Source: Notamacropus eugenii (taxonomy: Eukaryota; Chordata; Mammalia; Diprotodontia; Macropodidae). From it: a stretch of DNA of 64,000 nucleotides. Within the stretch, counting starts at the first letter, position 1; each line of letters starts with the position of its first letter. The stretch lies in the NCBI RefSeq assembly GCF_028372415.1, contig NC_092872.1:281235206-281299205 (forward strand), given 5' to 3'. This document shows, piece by piece, positions 11,405-24,030 of the stretch. The position numbers and the translations under genes were made by a program. The notes below the pieces were generated by a model. The model had not been told where the DNA came from and searched no databases. It saw only the letters and a program-made list of their open reading frames with translations.

Positions 11405-11860
11405 GCTGGTGGTGGTTGTCCTTCATGCTTAAAAAGAACAAAAGTGGCCTAAATAGGTCAAGGTCAAGGTACAGTATGTCTGACTGTGGCTGATCTGACC
11501 AATATGAGCTCAGAATGCTTGACCACAGGTTGGGCACAAATACTTCATAGAACTGTGAGCTAAATATAGTTACCTAGATTCAAAAGTGAATAAATGCCCC
11601 AATTTGAAGAGTAGCCAATCAATCAATTGTCAAAAGAACCGATGACATCATGAGCATTATGTCTTTTGAAGAACTGGATTTGAGTAAGGCAGAGCTGAGT
11701 CTCCAGAGTCATCCTGGGGTAGGACAAAGGTCAAGATGACTGACAATAGACCAGGATGCAGTGGTTGACCTTGGCCTTTCTACTTTAAGGACTTTCCCAG
11801 GTCTCAGTTTGTCTGAGGCCATGTCCATTCAATGACTATGGGTTAAGTAGAAAATAATCC
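11405..11860 (-). repeat. RTE-type repeat fragments, minus strand
   Basis: 'ctggtggtggttgtccttcatgctt' and 'gatgacatcatgagcattatgtc...ccttggcctttc...tttcccaggtctcagttt' match the reverse complement of the family at 2440-2640 and 16640-16915. Two adjoining pieces. Confidence 0.6.
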
Positions 11861-12184
11861 AACAGATGGCCCAATTTACCATCCCAAAGATATCGTTCTA
11901 GAAGGAGAAGACCCTCAAAGTTTCTGGCCATAACAGAAAACAACTGCTATTTACACTCATTCTAAGCCATCAAAACCTAAACCCACAGAAGCTTGGTCTG
12001 GGCTTATTGTTGGTCATTCAATGAAAGCCAGAATGATTTGAGTTTAAAGGCTAGTCAAGTAGTTCCATTTAGAACCCTGTGGGTTTTTGTAAAGTCTGTT
12101 TTTCAAAGGTATATTTTAATAAATCAAAAATGAAAACTACAGAGGACAAAAGTAAACTGGCCCAGCTTTTTGAAGGACAAATGA

Positions 12185-12330
12185 AGAATCAGAAGTGCTT
12201 TTATTAATCAAAGACTGTGTGCCAGGCACTGTGCTAAGTTCTGGAAGTATAAAGGCAAAAAACAAGAACAAAAAACCAAGGGAACTAAAAGGCACACTGA
12301 TAAAATATCAGGAAATTTCTAGGTGAGAGC
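12185..12330 (-). mobile_element. L2 3' tail, minus strand
   Basis: 'gactgtgtgccaggcactgtgctaagttctggaagta' is the reversed L2 end. Confidence 0.65.
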
Positions 12331-12582
12331 CTCCAGGATCTGTGCATGCCACCACTAAGTGGGATAAAGGCATAGATAGAATCTTTACCAAATTTGAAAA
12401 ATGAAAAAATTTGAAATAAAATTGGGAATCATAGCTTAACATAATAGATGACCTAATTAAAATATTCAGTCATTCAACAAGACTTTGTTAAATAGTATGT
12501 TATATGCTAGGGACACAAAGAAAAAGCAAAAACATGGCATGCTTACATTCTAACTTGTAGTTAAGTGAGGAGATGGTAAAAG

Positions 12583-12782
12583 GACACCAAAGGGCTACAA
12601 AACTATTCACACCCTTTGACTGAGCAATACAACTGCTAGGTCTGTATCCCAAAGAGATCAAAGGAAAAGGACCTATAGGTACAAAAATGTTTATGGCAGT
12701 TCTTTTTGTGGTGGCAAAGAATTGGAAATTGAGAGGATGCCCATCAATTGGGGAATGACTGAACAAGTCATACTTGCGCAAA
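12583..12782 (+). mobile_element. L1 ORF2 C-terminal fragment, plus strand
   Basis: 'aactattcacaccctttgactgagcaatac...cccaaagagatcaaagg...ggtggcaaagaattggaaattg...catcaattggggaatgactgaaca' is the coding sequence for the region near the end of L1 ORF2p. Short, with no long ORF. Confidence 0.75.
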
Positions 12783-13190
12783 AAATTTTAATTTCATGTA
12801 ATCAAAATTATTCATTTCATATCCTATGATCCTGTCTATCTTTTGTTTGGTGATAAAATCTTCCCTTCTCCATGGATCTTATAGGTAATTTTTCCCCACA
12901 TTCCCCTATTTGCTTATCAGCCTTTACTTCTAAATCTTGTGCCCATTTTGACCTTATCTTGATATGGTTCGAGATGCTGGTGTATGCCTAGTTTCTGCCA
13001 ATCTACTTTCTAGTTTTCCCAGCAGTTTCTGTCTAATAGTGAGCTACCTCCCCACCCACAAAGTCTGGATCTCCGAATCTATCAAATGCTAGATTACTCT
13101 GGTCATTGACTTCTGTGTATTGTATACCTAAGCCTCTTCTTCTCCTGGAGATTTTTGACTTGTACTTAGTGATCAGAAGATCGGGTCAGC
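12783..13190 (-). mobile_element. L1 fragment, minus strand
   Basis: 'tttgtttggtgataaaatcttccctt' and 'accttatcttgatatggttcgagatgctggtgtatgcctagtttctgcca' are reversed L1 3' coding sequence. It abuts a plus-strand L1 piece, so the two form an inverted pair. Confidence 0.65.
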
Positions 13191-13554
13191 AGGTCATCCT
13201 TGGGGAAAGGGAGGGGAATTGGCTCCCCTGAGGGGAGGTGTGGGGTTCTCCCCCACTGGACTCTTCCATCAGTCAATCTCCAAGGAGGAGTCTTTAGACT
13301 AAGTCATGGACAAAGCTCAAGTTCAAGGAATAATTGACTTTGGGCCACTGGCCATGATAGGGAAGAGCTAAACCTAAGTTTCTGATAAATTGATTTTATC
13401 ACTGATTGTTGGCCTGGTCACACATGTGGGGCCTGAGGAGCTAGCCACTCCCCAAGCCTCACTCTGCCTTCTTGCCAGACTTTCAGGAATGCCTTTTAAC
13501 AGTACATTTTTACAAAGGCACTGACTTTGATCACCAGACCATTCAGCTCTCTGA

Positions 13555-14070
13555 ATCTCTCAGTTCTCTATCACCTCTAGGATCAAATACAAAATGCTCT
13601 GCTTGACATTCAAAGCCCTTCACAACCCAGTCCCCTCCTACCTTTCCAGTGTTCAGGCACCTTACTCCCTACCACGTACTCTTCCATCCACTGACACTAG
13701 CCTCCTAGAGGGTCTATGAGAGACTCCATCTCTTGGGTCTGAGCATTCTCTCTGGCTGTCCCCATACCTGGAATGTTCTCCATCCTCATCTCTGCCTACT
13801 GCCTTCCTGGTTGCCTTTGACTCCCAGGCAAATCCCCATGTTTGACAGGAAACCTTTCCCAGCCCCTCTTACTTCCAGTGCCTTCCCTCTCTTAATTATT
13901 TCCTATTTATCCTGTATACAGCCTGTTTGGATAGATTTGTTTGGTTGTTGTCCCCCACCCATTAAATTTTGAGGTCAAAGATGGTCTTTCACCTCTTTTT
14001 GTACCCCCACAGCAGAGTGTTTGACATAAAGTAAATATTTATTGATTATTTGATCCATTGATTGAACTAA
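13555..14070 (+). mobile_element. L2 LINE 3' end, plus strand
   Basis: Reads 'aggatcaaatacaaaatgctctgc...attcaaagcccttcacaacc...cctggaatgttctcc...taaattttgaggtcaaagatgg...gtaaatatttattgattatttgat', the conserved order of L2 ORF2 end and 3' tail. Confidence 0.8.
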
Positions 14071-14616
14071 AAATTAATTAACATAATTTCAGCAAATTCA
14101 CAGGATATAAAATAAATTCACACAAATCATCAGCACTTCTATCTATTAGGAACTAAATTAAGCAGGAAGTGATGAAAATTTCCATTTCAAATAACTGTAG
14201 ATGCAGCAGTCAGAGGGTGCTTTCCTGAAGAGGGCTCCTTTAGGTACCATCTCAGGAAATGTGCTGGATGGCCCTGCTACCCCCTTGCCACTGCTTCTCC
14301 TCTCCAGACCCTGATATCCACCACCCCAAGTCCATTCCTTTTTTCCCCTTCACATCTTTCTCCTTTAAAAAACAAAAGGTCAAGGCAAGGACTTGCCTGA
14401 GCTATCCCAAATTCCCCTCCAAACAAATTAAACATAATGCCTCAAAATAAATTCTGAAGCAGCAGAACCCACTTTGGTCTGGGTCCTAGGCAATGCCAAG
14501 AGTACACACCTTTTTCACCTCGGCCTCTTGGAATCCCTAGCTTTATTAAAAGAACAGCCCACATGCCATCTCCTAAACGAGCTTTCCTGATTCCTTGGTG
14601 ATTACTTTTTCTCTCT

Positions 14617-14785
14617 TCACATTATTGTGTGTGATGGGAGTGTAAGAGGGCAAGGCTTTGGTTTCCTCTCTCCTCATTCCCATCCTTCACCAGTCAGTTA
14701 CTATCAATCAATACACATGTATTAGTGCTTCCCATGTTCCAGTGAGCTATGCTCTGGGGATACAAAGAGCAAAAGTAAGCCCTGC
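14617..14785. repeat. Left arm of a long inverted repeat
   Basis: 169 bp arm, reverse-complementary to 15563-15735 with about 11 substitutions and a short indel (roughly 93% identity counted by eye). The arm includes an L2-like 3' tail ('ctgtggggatacaaag' type). Confidence 0.85.
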
Positions 14786-15562
14786 CCATAAGGAAACTAC
14801 ACTCAAATGGGGAGAGGTGAGGAACATGGATAACTTGGTCATGCCAGATAATGCCGAGTAAATGGAAGACAGCCATGGAGAGTTAGGCACTAGCCACCCT
14901 CCTGAAGGGCCACCTCTACTTGTGGGCTGAGAAGGCAGGTCTCAAGGACACCTGACAGGTGGATGAGTCCTGAGAGGAGATGTGCTTAATGACACTCCAG
15001 AAATGGGCCTGAAGGTGTGAAAAGAAGAGGTCCAGCCTGGCTCTTCAGTTCAGAACATAGGTAGGGATTCTTACTATTCCTGGCCCATGTACTTAGAGGT
15101 GAGGAAAGGCCTTGTTGGTTGGCTGCTAGATGGAACTGAAAGTCAGATGAAAGATGCCCCCTGGGGCAACTTGTCCCTCTTTCCTGCCTGGTTGGTTCCA
15201 GTGAGGAACACTTACTGTAAGCCTCAGGTAGGAAGGTACCTTGGACCCTTCCCACCTGGGCCAAAATGGGCCCCATTATGGGCCTCTCTTCTTTACCTCT
15301 TTGTATCTGTTTGTTCCTGCTCTTCAGTGAAGGAATATTGCTCTAGGCTGGAGCTTTGAAAGGTCATAAGAGAAAGCCACTAAAGACCTGGGAACTGGAG
15401 CCCAAGCCAGATTTTGTGGACACCTGAGCCCAGTGAAAAGTAAACAGCCTACTCCGTCGAGCTTAGCTGTGGTCAGAAGAGAGCCCAGAGAGAGAAACAG
15501 TGGCTCATCATCCGCTGTGCCATATTCAGAAGAGGTCTTGGAACAGAAGAGGTTCCTTGCAA

Positions 15563-15735
15563 GCAGAGTTTACTTTTGACCTTTCTTTGTATCCCCAGAA
15601 CATAGCACACTGGAACATGGGAAACACTAATACATGTGTATTGATTGATAGTAACTGGCTGGTGAAGGATGGGAGTGAGGAGAGAGGAAATCAAAGTCCT
15701 GCCCTCTTACACTCCCATCACAAACAATAATGTGA
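15563..15735. repeat. Right arm of a long inverted repeat
   Basis: 173 bp partner of 14617-14785. The 777 bp spacer between them contains no recognisable gene or transposase. Confidence 0.85.
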
Positions 15736-16639
15736 GGGTTTTGTCACAGCTACTTGAAGATGGAGCTCACTTTCTCCAAAAATTAAGAGGGTGTAGGGAG
15801 AATGTGCTCTCAGGAACCAGGGTAAAGTGCTTCCTAATGTCTCTTCTTGCCCTGTTTTCTTGGTAAATACCAATTTGCAAACAGCTAATTGATGTCATTT
15901 AGCTAAACGATGCTGAGTCACTAATCACTGGAGGGCATCAATGATATAAGAGAGATACTAACTATAATTGGTAATTGACGTTAGGGAAAAACACATTAAA
16001 ATGGGGATACTAGTCAAGAGCATGAGAACCCTTTCCCCCCCTCAGAGTTACCTTTAGAACACCAAGGAAGAGATGTAGGCTTACTCACCTTGGGGCACCC
16101 AACATATCCATACTAATGGTCATCAGGATATGGTTCTCCAGAGGCTACAAAGGCTCTCTTTGCATTTACTTACCTGGGTGGATAGGAAGTCCCCTCCATA
16201 GGCTCTGGGAAGGCCAGAAGCATTTTGCTCTCCTTTCATGCCCTCAGTACCTTACACATAACAGGTACTCAATTCAGGGTAACAGATGTAATTTCTTAAT
16301 TGTGGTCTTTGACATGCAAAGATAAAGCTGATGGGAGGCATCACGTGTAAGTGAAGAGATCAGTTTGTGATAGTTTTTGTGTATATTTCATGTATGCCAT
16401 TTAATGACCATAGACACTATTTGATTTTCCTCTGAGCTTTTTAGTTTCCCCCCAACTCTAATCCCTGAACAAGCCTGCTTCATGGAAGGTGTTAAAACTT
16501 TTACTTTTCAGTTGTTTATGTTGACCCTGTGATCCAGTGAATTTTTAGAGATTTTCAATTTACTACAATTATCCTTCCTTGATTTGCTATTTAGTAATTG
16601 TTTAAGAGGTTAAGAAGTAGCCATGGACGTTGCCTCACC

Positions 16640-16915
16640 TTGAGTACCTGCAAAGACCTTGGCCGAAAGGGACCAAGGTCTCCCAGTGCGTCCTGGGTCA
16701 TCTCTAGTCATCCTAATCAATATCTGGTCACTGGATTCAGACGGTTCTGGAGGAGAAGTGAGGCTGGTGACCCGCACAGCCCTCCCTCACTCAAAACAAA
16801 GTCAAGTGCAAGTCATGTCATTATTTCTCTGATGGCATGGTCTTCTCCAGCAATGAAGGATGAACACAAAACTCAGTTCAGGCTCTGCCTCACTTAAACC
16901 TTGTGATGTCATTGG
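16640..16915 (+). repeat. RTE-type repeat, plus strand
   Basis: 'gcgtcctgggtcatctctagtcatcctaat...gaggctggtgaccc...ccctccctcactcaaa...gatggcatggtc' shares the pattern of 2440-2640. Confidence 0.65.
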
Positions 16916-18187
16916 TCCTCCAACAAGAGGTAATTAAGGGTTTGTGAAATGGAATTGAATTAAAGAATAGCAAGTAGACTGTGGTCTGTCAGTGAATGAA
17001 TGGCCTCTATATGGAGGCAACTGAGCTGGGGAGTCCCCAGCTCAATTGAATGAGCTTCTAGGAGAGTGAGCTTTTATTTGGGAATGTTGGAATCTTCCCC
17101 AGGAGATACACACAGCATTATCTTTGCATGCCCATCTGACCCATTCTTACTTTGATACAAAATGGGGAAAGTCAGGCTAGAACAAGTTCTTTTTGGAGGA
17201 GCCCTGCTTCAAGCTGGCCCCCTCCAAAGGAAAGTCCTCAGCTCAGGCTCAAACCATTGGTCTTTCGGTTTGTTTGTTTTTCTGGGAAAACCCAGGAGAG
17301 CTGCTGAGCAAGGAGTGGACCTGAGTGTTAGGCAGGGGAGGTAAGCATTCTTCCTTGGAGTCATTACTGGCTGACTTTGAACAGAAGCACAAATGTAGGG
17401 TGGATGGGAATGAGGATTGTCTTTCTTGAAAATCCATGTTTCTCAGACTTGTCCAAACCACAGCATGGTGTTATGAATGAAAAGAACTTTGGAACATGGG
17501 GCAAAGGGAACCCCAATAGAATGAGGGGAGAATGGTATTGACTATTTATGGGTTACTCTCAGTCCTTAGGGGTTTTCCCTCCCTTTTCTGTAGGGCAGAA
17601 AAATAGATACCTTTTATCTAATATATGTAGTTACTTTGATGTTTACACTGAATTTGGGGACCTATTTGCCCACTGAGGCGCAAGCTATATTGAAGCTATG
17701 TTCTGAAATCTTCCATTAACAACTCCAAGTAGGGGAAAAACCATCAGAAGAGTGACTTTTTGGGATAGCTCCCAAGATTGAACTCATTCATCTGGCAGAA
17801 ACCTGGTGCTTGAGGGTTCTGGTCTACAAAGCTAAACACAAAAAATATTACAATCATTTCTATATCTCTTAAATTCATGTCATTTTCCAAGTACCACATG
17901 TTAACAGGCAAGACATTCCACATATGTGTAAACTGAAGAAGGGGAGGTCAGGAATGAGGTGTGAAATAGGAAAAAACAGGGAATGACCAAATGCCTCAAA
18001 GAAGGAAGACATGCGGCAGTGGGCTCTCATTTCACAAATATCTACCAAACTGCCCAGGCTCCTCAGGATAATGAGAATAGGAGCATCCTGCTTGTGCAAA
18101 CCCAGAAACCTTGCAAACTGTGGCAACCATTGCCTCTTAATCCCATGTAGAAAAATCCATGAGCTCTTCATTTCTTCATTTCAGTGA

Positions 18188-18189
<2 letters not shown>

Positions 18190-18237
<48 letters not shown>

Positions 18238-18320
18238 TTCTCCCTTTCTCTCTCACTCTCTCTCTTTCCACCTCTTCTCCTCTCCCCTTCCTGAGTCTCC
18301 CTCTGTCTCTCTCTCTCTGT
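18190..18320. repeat. CT microsatellite
   Basis: A pure (CT) run of about 22 units followed by interrupted CT/CTTT units. It generates spurious Ser/Leu and Arg/Glu ORFs on the two strands. Confidence 0.97.
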
Positions 18321-19084
18321 CTCCTCCCAGACTTGGAACATTCCTCTGGTTAAGAGCAGGAAAGTTCGTTGAGTCTTTTTCAAACATTGATCACATACCT
18401 TGATCACAATCTTGAAACATCAAGAACAAATGAAGATTATCAAGTTCATAATGGGACTACAAGACTTCCTGCTCTGGGAAACAATGGTGTATTGTGCCCA
18501 GTGCCCAGTGTTTGAGCAAATCTAGCAAATGTAGACTTCATCAAGAAGATAAACATGCAAGGCAGAACTGAGGTTAATCTGTTTGTGTAGCTGGACTGAA
18601 TCAACATCCAGAAAGGAATGAAGGAGGGGATCCAATCACTCTAGAGAGAGTCATGGCTATGCTTGGTGCTGGAAACAAAAATTAGGATTCAGTTTAATAA
18701 ACATATACTAAATGGTCCTCCTGGTCCCAAGCCAAAGGCTCTGGTTCAGCACTTTGGTTCAGTCTAGGGGTAGGGATGTCGTTACAAATCATTCTCTTTG
18801 GTATCTTTTGCTTCTGCTCAGAGTTTTCCCCCCTGGGAACATAATAATCTGGCCTCTGAGTTATTAAGGACCTGTTATAGGTCAGGCATAATACTACTTG
18901 CTAGAGGTACAGAAATAGTAAGTGAAAGGATTGCCATTTGCAAAGAGCTTGTGTCCCATTACAAAAGACAACAAGAATATCTGTAAGTATAGCACCCCAC
19001 CCCTCCCAATCATGCTCCCAGTCCCCACTAGTACTGGCAGGCTGGGTCCCCAGAGGACTTTTGACTACTCCTATCAAGGTTCTG

Positions 19085-19318
19085 GTGAAGTGGATAGAGG
19101 GCTGGGCCTGGAGTCAGGAAGACTCATCTTCCCGAGTTCAAATCCAGACTCAGACTCTTACTAGCTGTGTGACTCTGGGCAAGACACTTAACCCTGTTTG
19201 CCTCAGTTTCCTCATCTGTAAAATGACCTGGAGAAGGAAATGGCAAACCACTCCGGTATCTTTGCCATGAAAACCCCAAATAGGGTAATAAAGAGTTGGC
19301 CATGACTGACCAACAACT
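19085..19318 (+). mobile_element. Marsupial CORE-SINE, plus strand, nearly full length
   Basis: tRNA-like head 'gtggatagagggctgggcctggagtc', CORE segment 'agctgtgtgactctgggcaag...cctcagtttcctcatctgtaaaatg' and tail 'gagaaggaaatggcaaaccactccggtatctttgcc...ccatgactgac'. The tail type is the one I know from marsupials (MAR1/WSINE1-like); the subfamily is unsure. Confidence 0.82.
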
Positions 19319-19859
19319 CAAGGTTCTATCATTGGAAAATCCTGAGGGGCTGGAGTATCTACTAACCTCACTTATAAGCCCCAATCTAATGTATTCCCTC
19401 CCCCCAAAATTAATCAAGCAGTTGACATTAATAAGCTTTTACAAAAGAGTATTAAGAAAGTATATAGCAAGGACAGAAACTCTAAAAAATATCCCTGTGC
19501 ACTTCCCAAGGGAGGAAATGTGTCCAAGCTTAAAATATTTGGTATAAAACATTCCCCCACATCCACTACAGGGCAGACTCTTCTTCCTACACATGTGAAA
19601 AATCTCTGGGGAGAGTGGGCTCAAACCTGAAATCCAAAGGCTGTTCCCCAACCACTCATGACCAGAAGGAGAGTCAACCATGCTTCTCTATGCATTGGAC
19701 TAGCTGGAGGCACAGAATACTGCCCGTCCTCTGAACTACTCACCAAGAAGGGAACAGACACATATACTTCGAGGACTGGCTGGGCTCTCTTTGGCCAGTC
19801 CCCCTCTCTCCCTTACCCAAGTATACTGAGAATAAGTAAAAATAAAAACAGAATGATCA

Positions 19860-20310
19860 GATAGAGATGGTTGGAGAGGATATAGAAGGCAGTGCTCAAG
19901 CTACACTTTGAAGGAAGTAAAGACATTCTGTGAAGCAAGGGTGAGAAGGGGGGGCATTCCAAGCATAAGGCACAGCCAATGCAAACGCTTGGAGCTGGAA
20001 GAAAAAGTACTGTGCGAAAGAAACAGAGGTCATTTTCAGTTGACCTTAGAGTATGGTTATAAAGTAATGTATAATGAGGCTGGAAAGATAGGGTGGAGCC
20101 AGGTCAGACATATCTTTAAAAGTCACACAGAAGATCTCATATTTGATTCTTGAAGCAATAAAAAGCTAACGGAGTTTATTGAATTGGGAAGTGACACAGT
20201 CAGATCTATCCTTAAAGAAAACCATCTTGGCAGTTGTGTTTATGATGGACTTACCTGATGACAGTCTGAGGCAGGGAGGCTGATGAGGAGGCTAGTAAAG
20301 TAATTGAAAT
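19860..20310 (-). mobile_element. L2 fragment, minus strand
   Basis: 'gcattccaagcataaggcacagccaatgcaaa...gtcagacatatcttt...ggagtttattgaattgggaagtgacacagtcagatct' is reversed L2 body sequence, close in pattern to other minus-strand L2 copies in mammals. Confidence 0.55.
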
Positions 20311-20434
20311 TAGAGGGGATGAAGGCTTGAACTGAGGGAGCTGTGTGAGGGGAGAGTAGTCAGATGTGAGAGAAAAGAGAAAAGGCTCCTTATTTCCCAC
20401 ATCAGCATTTAGAACACAAAATGGCCTGCGTTTC

Positions 20435-20680
20435 GTTATTGTTTCAGCTGTTTTAGTTGTGTCCAACTCTTCATGACCCCATTTAGGGTTTTGTTGGCAA
20501 AGATACTGGAGCAGTTTGCCATTTCTTTCTCTAGCTCATTTTACAGATAAGGAAATTGAGGCAAACAGGGTGAAGTGGCTTGTCTGGCTCGGAAGAGTCA
20601 GAGCCCGGATTTGAAACTCAAGTTTTCCTGATTTCAGGCCTGGCACTCTAAATGATGTGCAACCTATCTGCCCTGGGCTG
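20435..20680 (-). mobile_element. Marsupial CORE-SINE, minus strand
   Basis: Reverse complement of the 19085-19318 type: 'tagttgtgtccaactcttcatgacccc...ttgttggcaaagatactggagcagtttgccatttc...gataaggaaattgaggcaaacagg'. Confidence 0.8.
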
Positions 20681-21604
20681 TACTTAATCCCCCTCCTCCC
20701 CAATAAGAAAACCAAAAAGGACTTAAAATAGAGGGCAAAAATAGCTTAGCAGCTTTTCTTCCCTCTCTGTTGAGGCTAAGTTGCCCTCCAGACTTATCGA
20801 GGATTAAAGACCCCCACCAAGGGGGTGGCTCATGAGTCATGAGTCATCCTCTTTCTCCCTGGACCCACACTATCTATATCCCTCATGGTCCTAGTGGCAT
20901 GCAGAGCCCAAGCTATGGTAGTCTCAAAGGGATTTGGGTTAGAATCATGGGAGTACCAAAGGAAAGATCACATTTATAGCAGCAGGGGTAGCCCCAATGA
21001 AGATGCCCACCATGAGGGCAAACATCCAAGAGAGGCTTCAACGGACCAATTAGGACAGTCCCTTCTCATTCAGATTGCCCTTAGGTGGGCAACCCAGAGA
21101 ATCAGTAGGTCTCAGGTCCTTACTTCAGACAAGATTCACCAGGTAGTGAGCTGAGATCATTCTGGGGGTGGCTGCCTTCTCTTGGGAACTTCATGGTTCT
21201 TTGGAGTAGCTGCATGTAACCAGAAGGTGTCACTGTACAACAAAGTTGGTTGGAAAGTTTTTTTTAAACTCCCTCCTCCCTTAGGAATTTGGAAAGGAGC
21301 TAAATCCTCCCAGAGTCCACATTCCTGCCCCCCCCACCTCCACTATCACCATTGGGCGATCCAAGGGGTATGCCCTTCCCTTGGCCTACACCTCCATTCC
21401 AACCCCTCCTCTTTGTTTGCAGCCTGGAGAATTGCCATTTGAAACTGGATACATAAATGACTCCTTTTCTTAGCCTAAGAGAAATGTAGCCCTGGTCCAT
21501 GTGGTACCCTTTCTTTGCTCTTTCAGGGAACTTAGAAATAAAGTTAGTTCACTTTAAAGATCACCTTAAGGTCCTCTCGCGCATATATCGCCAGGTCAGG
21601 ATCA

Positions 21605-21900
21605 AACTCTGACCATCACTCAACAAGTCAGTCACTAAGTATTTATTAAATACATACTATGTGCTAAGCACTATGCTGAACATTAGAGAAACAAAGAAAG
21701 GCAAAAACCATTCCTGCATTCACAGAACTCACATCCTAATGGGGAAGTCAATATGAAAACACTTGGGTATGTAGAGTAAATCAGAGGTCATCTCTGAGGG
21801 ACTCTTAGGGGTAATAGGTAAAGCTTTCTCCAGAAGGGGAGATTTTAGCTGAAGAAAGATAAGGAAAAGACAAGGAAGTCAGGAAGAAGACACATTTGCC
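21605..21900 (-). mobile_element. L2 3' end, minus strand
   Basis: 'aagtatttattaaatacatactatgtgctaagcactatgctgaaca' is the reversed L2 tail, continuing with 'cattcacagaactcacatcctaatgggg'. Confidence 0.7.
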
Positions 21901-21944
21901 CTTGCCCATCAGGACAAAAGTTCTGATCCCATTTCCTTTAGATT

Positions 21945-22140
21945 TATATAACCGTGAATCATTTCAGTTGTGACCCATTTGGCCTTTCCTTCGCAAAGAC
22001 ATATTTCCTTCTCCTTACAGATGGGGAAATTGAGGCAAACAGGGTGAAGGGACATTGTTTGAGGCTGGATTTGAACTCACAAAGAGTTTTTGGGACTTCA
22101 GGCCCAGAGTCCTACCCTCTGCACCACCCAGCTGCTTGAT
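21945..22140 (-). mobile_element. CORE-SINE, minus strand, degraded
   Basis: 'gatggggaaattgaggcaaacagggtgaag...gaggctggatttgaactca...ccctctgcaccacccagctgc' retains the reversed CORE-SINE order. Confidence 0.7.
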
Positions 22141-22559
22141 TCCACATAGCCCGGTTGGTTACTAATGTCTCCAGTTTCTTTTCCCCCAACAGAGAATAAA
22201 CATGCAGACATTCATGATTGACCATAGATTTTATGGGAAGCAAAATAAGAATAAAGAAACAGCTTAAAGGCACAGTAAGAAAAGCCACAAAGAGCTTCTC
22301 CAGTCAGCAAACTGGTCCAGAAAAGATCAAGTGGAGAAAGGAAAACCTTCCCAAAGTCCTTCAGGATCAAAAGTCCTGGGGCTGTCAGTGCTAAACATCT
22401 TTTTTTTACTCCAGCTCCCACCAGTAACCTATCTCTGACTATTTCTGTCTGTGACGGTACAGACTTGCTCAAAATCTCCCACCCATTCCCTCTCACAACA
22501 GCAAATCTGCCCCCAGATTAAAGATGGTGACCAAGCCCATCTTTGAGACTACAAATGAA

Positions 22560-22730
22560 TGAATGCTGCCCTGTAATGAACTATTTATTAAACACTTAGT
22601 ATTCTGTGCTATACACTAAAGCAAACAAGACAATGCTAGCCTTCAAGGAGGTCATATTTTAATGGTCAAGACAACAAATCAAGGGGATCTAGAAAGTGTC
22701 ATGATGTGGTATGTATGGGTCAGCGAGAGT
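22560..22730 (-). mobile_element. L2 3' end, minus strand, diverged
   Basis: 'atttattaaacacttagtattctgtgctatacac...ccttcaaggaggtcatattttaatgg' is a diverged reversed L2 tail. Confidence 0.55.
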
Positions 22731-22774
22731 CTGGTAGGAGGGTGGCTGGTGCAGAAGCAGCATAGTGTAGAAAT

Positions 22775-23015
22775 AATAATGTAATAATAGTACCTAGTAT
22801 TTATAAAGCACTTAAAGGGACTTACAAATATTATCATATACAATCCTCACAAGAGCCCTAAGGGTAGGTCCTGCTATTATCTGTTTGACAGTTGAAGCAG
22901 ACAGATGTTAAGTGACTGGCCCAGGGTCACATACCTAGTGTCTGGGGCTGGATTTGGATTCAGGTCTTCCAGAGTGTAGGACAAGTGTTCTAACTACCGT
23001 GCCAGTGCCACCAAT
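22775..23015 (+). mobile_element. MIR/CORE-SINE, plus strand
   Basis: 'agtatttataaagcacttaaagggacttacaaatattatcatatacaatcctcacaagagccct...gttaagtgactggcccagggtcacatac' follows the MIR consensus order. Confidence 0.78.
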
Positions 23016-23399
23016 GATCCAGGAGTGATGCAGCTGCCTGGCAGAGCCCAGCGACCAGGGTAGTTCTTGTGGGAGGGTGGATGGCCAGAGTGGAGAGAAT
23101 TCCCAGTTAGGGCTCAGACATTCCTTCGCTGCTGGGGAGACAGTTCCAAAGCAGTGCAAAACCTCCACTCTAAGGGACTCTCAAGGCAGCTGTGTTGATC
23201 CCTTCACTCTCTCCTGGCCCTGCTCCTGACTCTTAGTCTTTCCGTCGTGGTCCTTGAGGCCTTCTCACACTGAAGATCCCTCCATCCCTCAGGACTTCCA
23301 TTCTGAGGAGTGTCCGCTGGACTTGTGTCCTCACTTTTCTCCCAGCTCACTTCCTCAATCGCCAGACCAGACTTGTTCATCATGTCCCCAAGCAAATAC

Positions 23400-23520
23400 C
23401 TCCTTAGCCCCTTTCCCTTGCTTTTCCCTGTCAGGTTTTGTGTTTTACTTAGGGTGCTAACCCGGGGGCAGGAACTTAGTCTGGGTCCTAGCACCTAGTA
23501 CATGCTTAATAAATGCAGGT
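23400..23520 (+). mobile_element. L2 3' tail, plus strand
   Basis: 'gggggcaggaacttagtctgggtcctagcacctagtacatgcttaataaatgc' is an L2 3' end. Confidence 0.6.
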
Positions 23521-24011
23521 GAAGTGACAGACTCTGGCAAAATGCCTTTACACTCACAAACGCAGTCTTCTCCCACAGGGACATGACACAGGTTTTGTAC
23601 AGCCCTTCACTTAACTGGGTCTCTTGGTTCTGGTTCTCTCTGTTTCTCGGGTGGGGTTTGTCCTCCCCCCGCCCCAGGGGGCCGTCCCAGATGGGCAGAA
23701 GGTTGCTCAGCACCCAAGGCTGGGCAGCGGGGACTTCTTCCTGGGAAGGAGCCGCACGACTCTTACAGTGCCGTCTGGGGTCAGCGTGCAGGGGGGCCCA
23801 TCAACATGTCAGTATCCCTCCTACATCACCCCTTGGAGCCACACACAATGGCTCTCCCCACGGGAGCCTCAAGAGCTGGGGTTGAATCAGAACCACAAGC
23901 TTAGGGAGAGCGCGGGGTTTGTAATGTGGCGGCAGCGTACCTGGCTTACCTAAGCTTTCGGCGTCAGTCTCTACCCTCACGGCTTGAGGCCCGGCCTAGC
24001 CCACTCTCTTG

Positions 24012-24030
24012 ACTACATTCCCCAGGATGC
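24012..24030 (+). promoter_or_regulatory. ZNF143/THAP11-type motif
   Basis: ACTACATTCCCCAGGATGC closely resembles the known vertebrate promoter motif ACTACAATTCCCAGAATGC, about 115 bp before the start codon. A second partial match (complement of GCATTGTAGGA) is at about 24113-24123. The match is seen; binding is inferred. Confidence 0.6.

Larger units (their letters stand above)
10521..24000. other. Intergenic interval between EEF1AKMT2 and ABRAXAS2
   Basis: 13.5 kb with no supported gene. Pieces I can name are listed separately: RTE 11405-11860, L2 12185-12330, L1 12583-13190, L2 13555-14070, an inverted repeat 14617-15735, RTE 16640-16915, CT microsatellite 18190-18320, CORE-SINEs 19085-22140, L2 19860-22730, MIR 22775-23015 and an L2 tail 23400-23520. 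I recognise nothing in 10820-11400, 15740-16640, 16920-18190 or 18320-19080. Confidence 0.75.

Noticed and set aside
18159..18407. Ser/Leu-rich and Arg/Glu-rich ORFs
   Set aside because: Translation of the CT microsatellite on its two strands.
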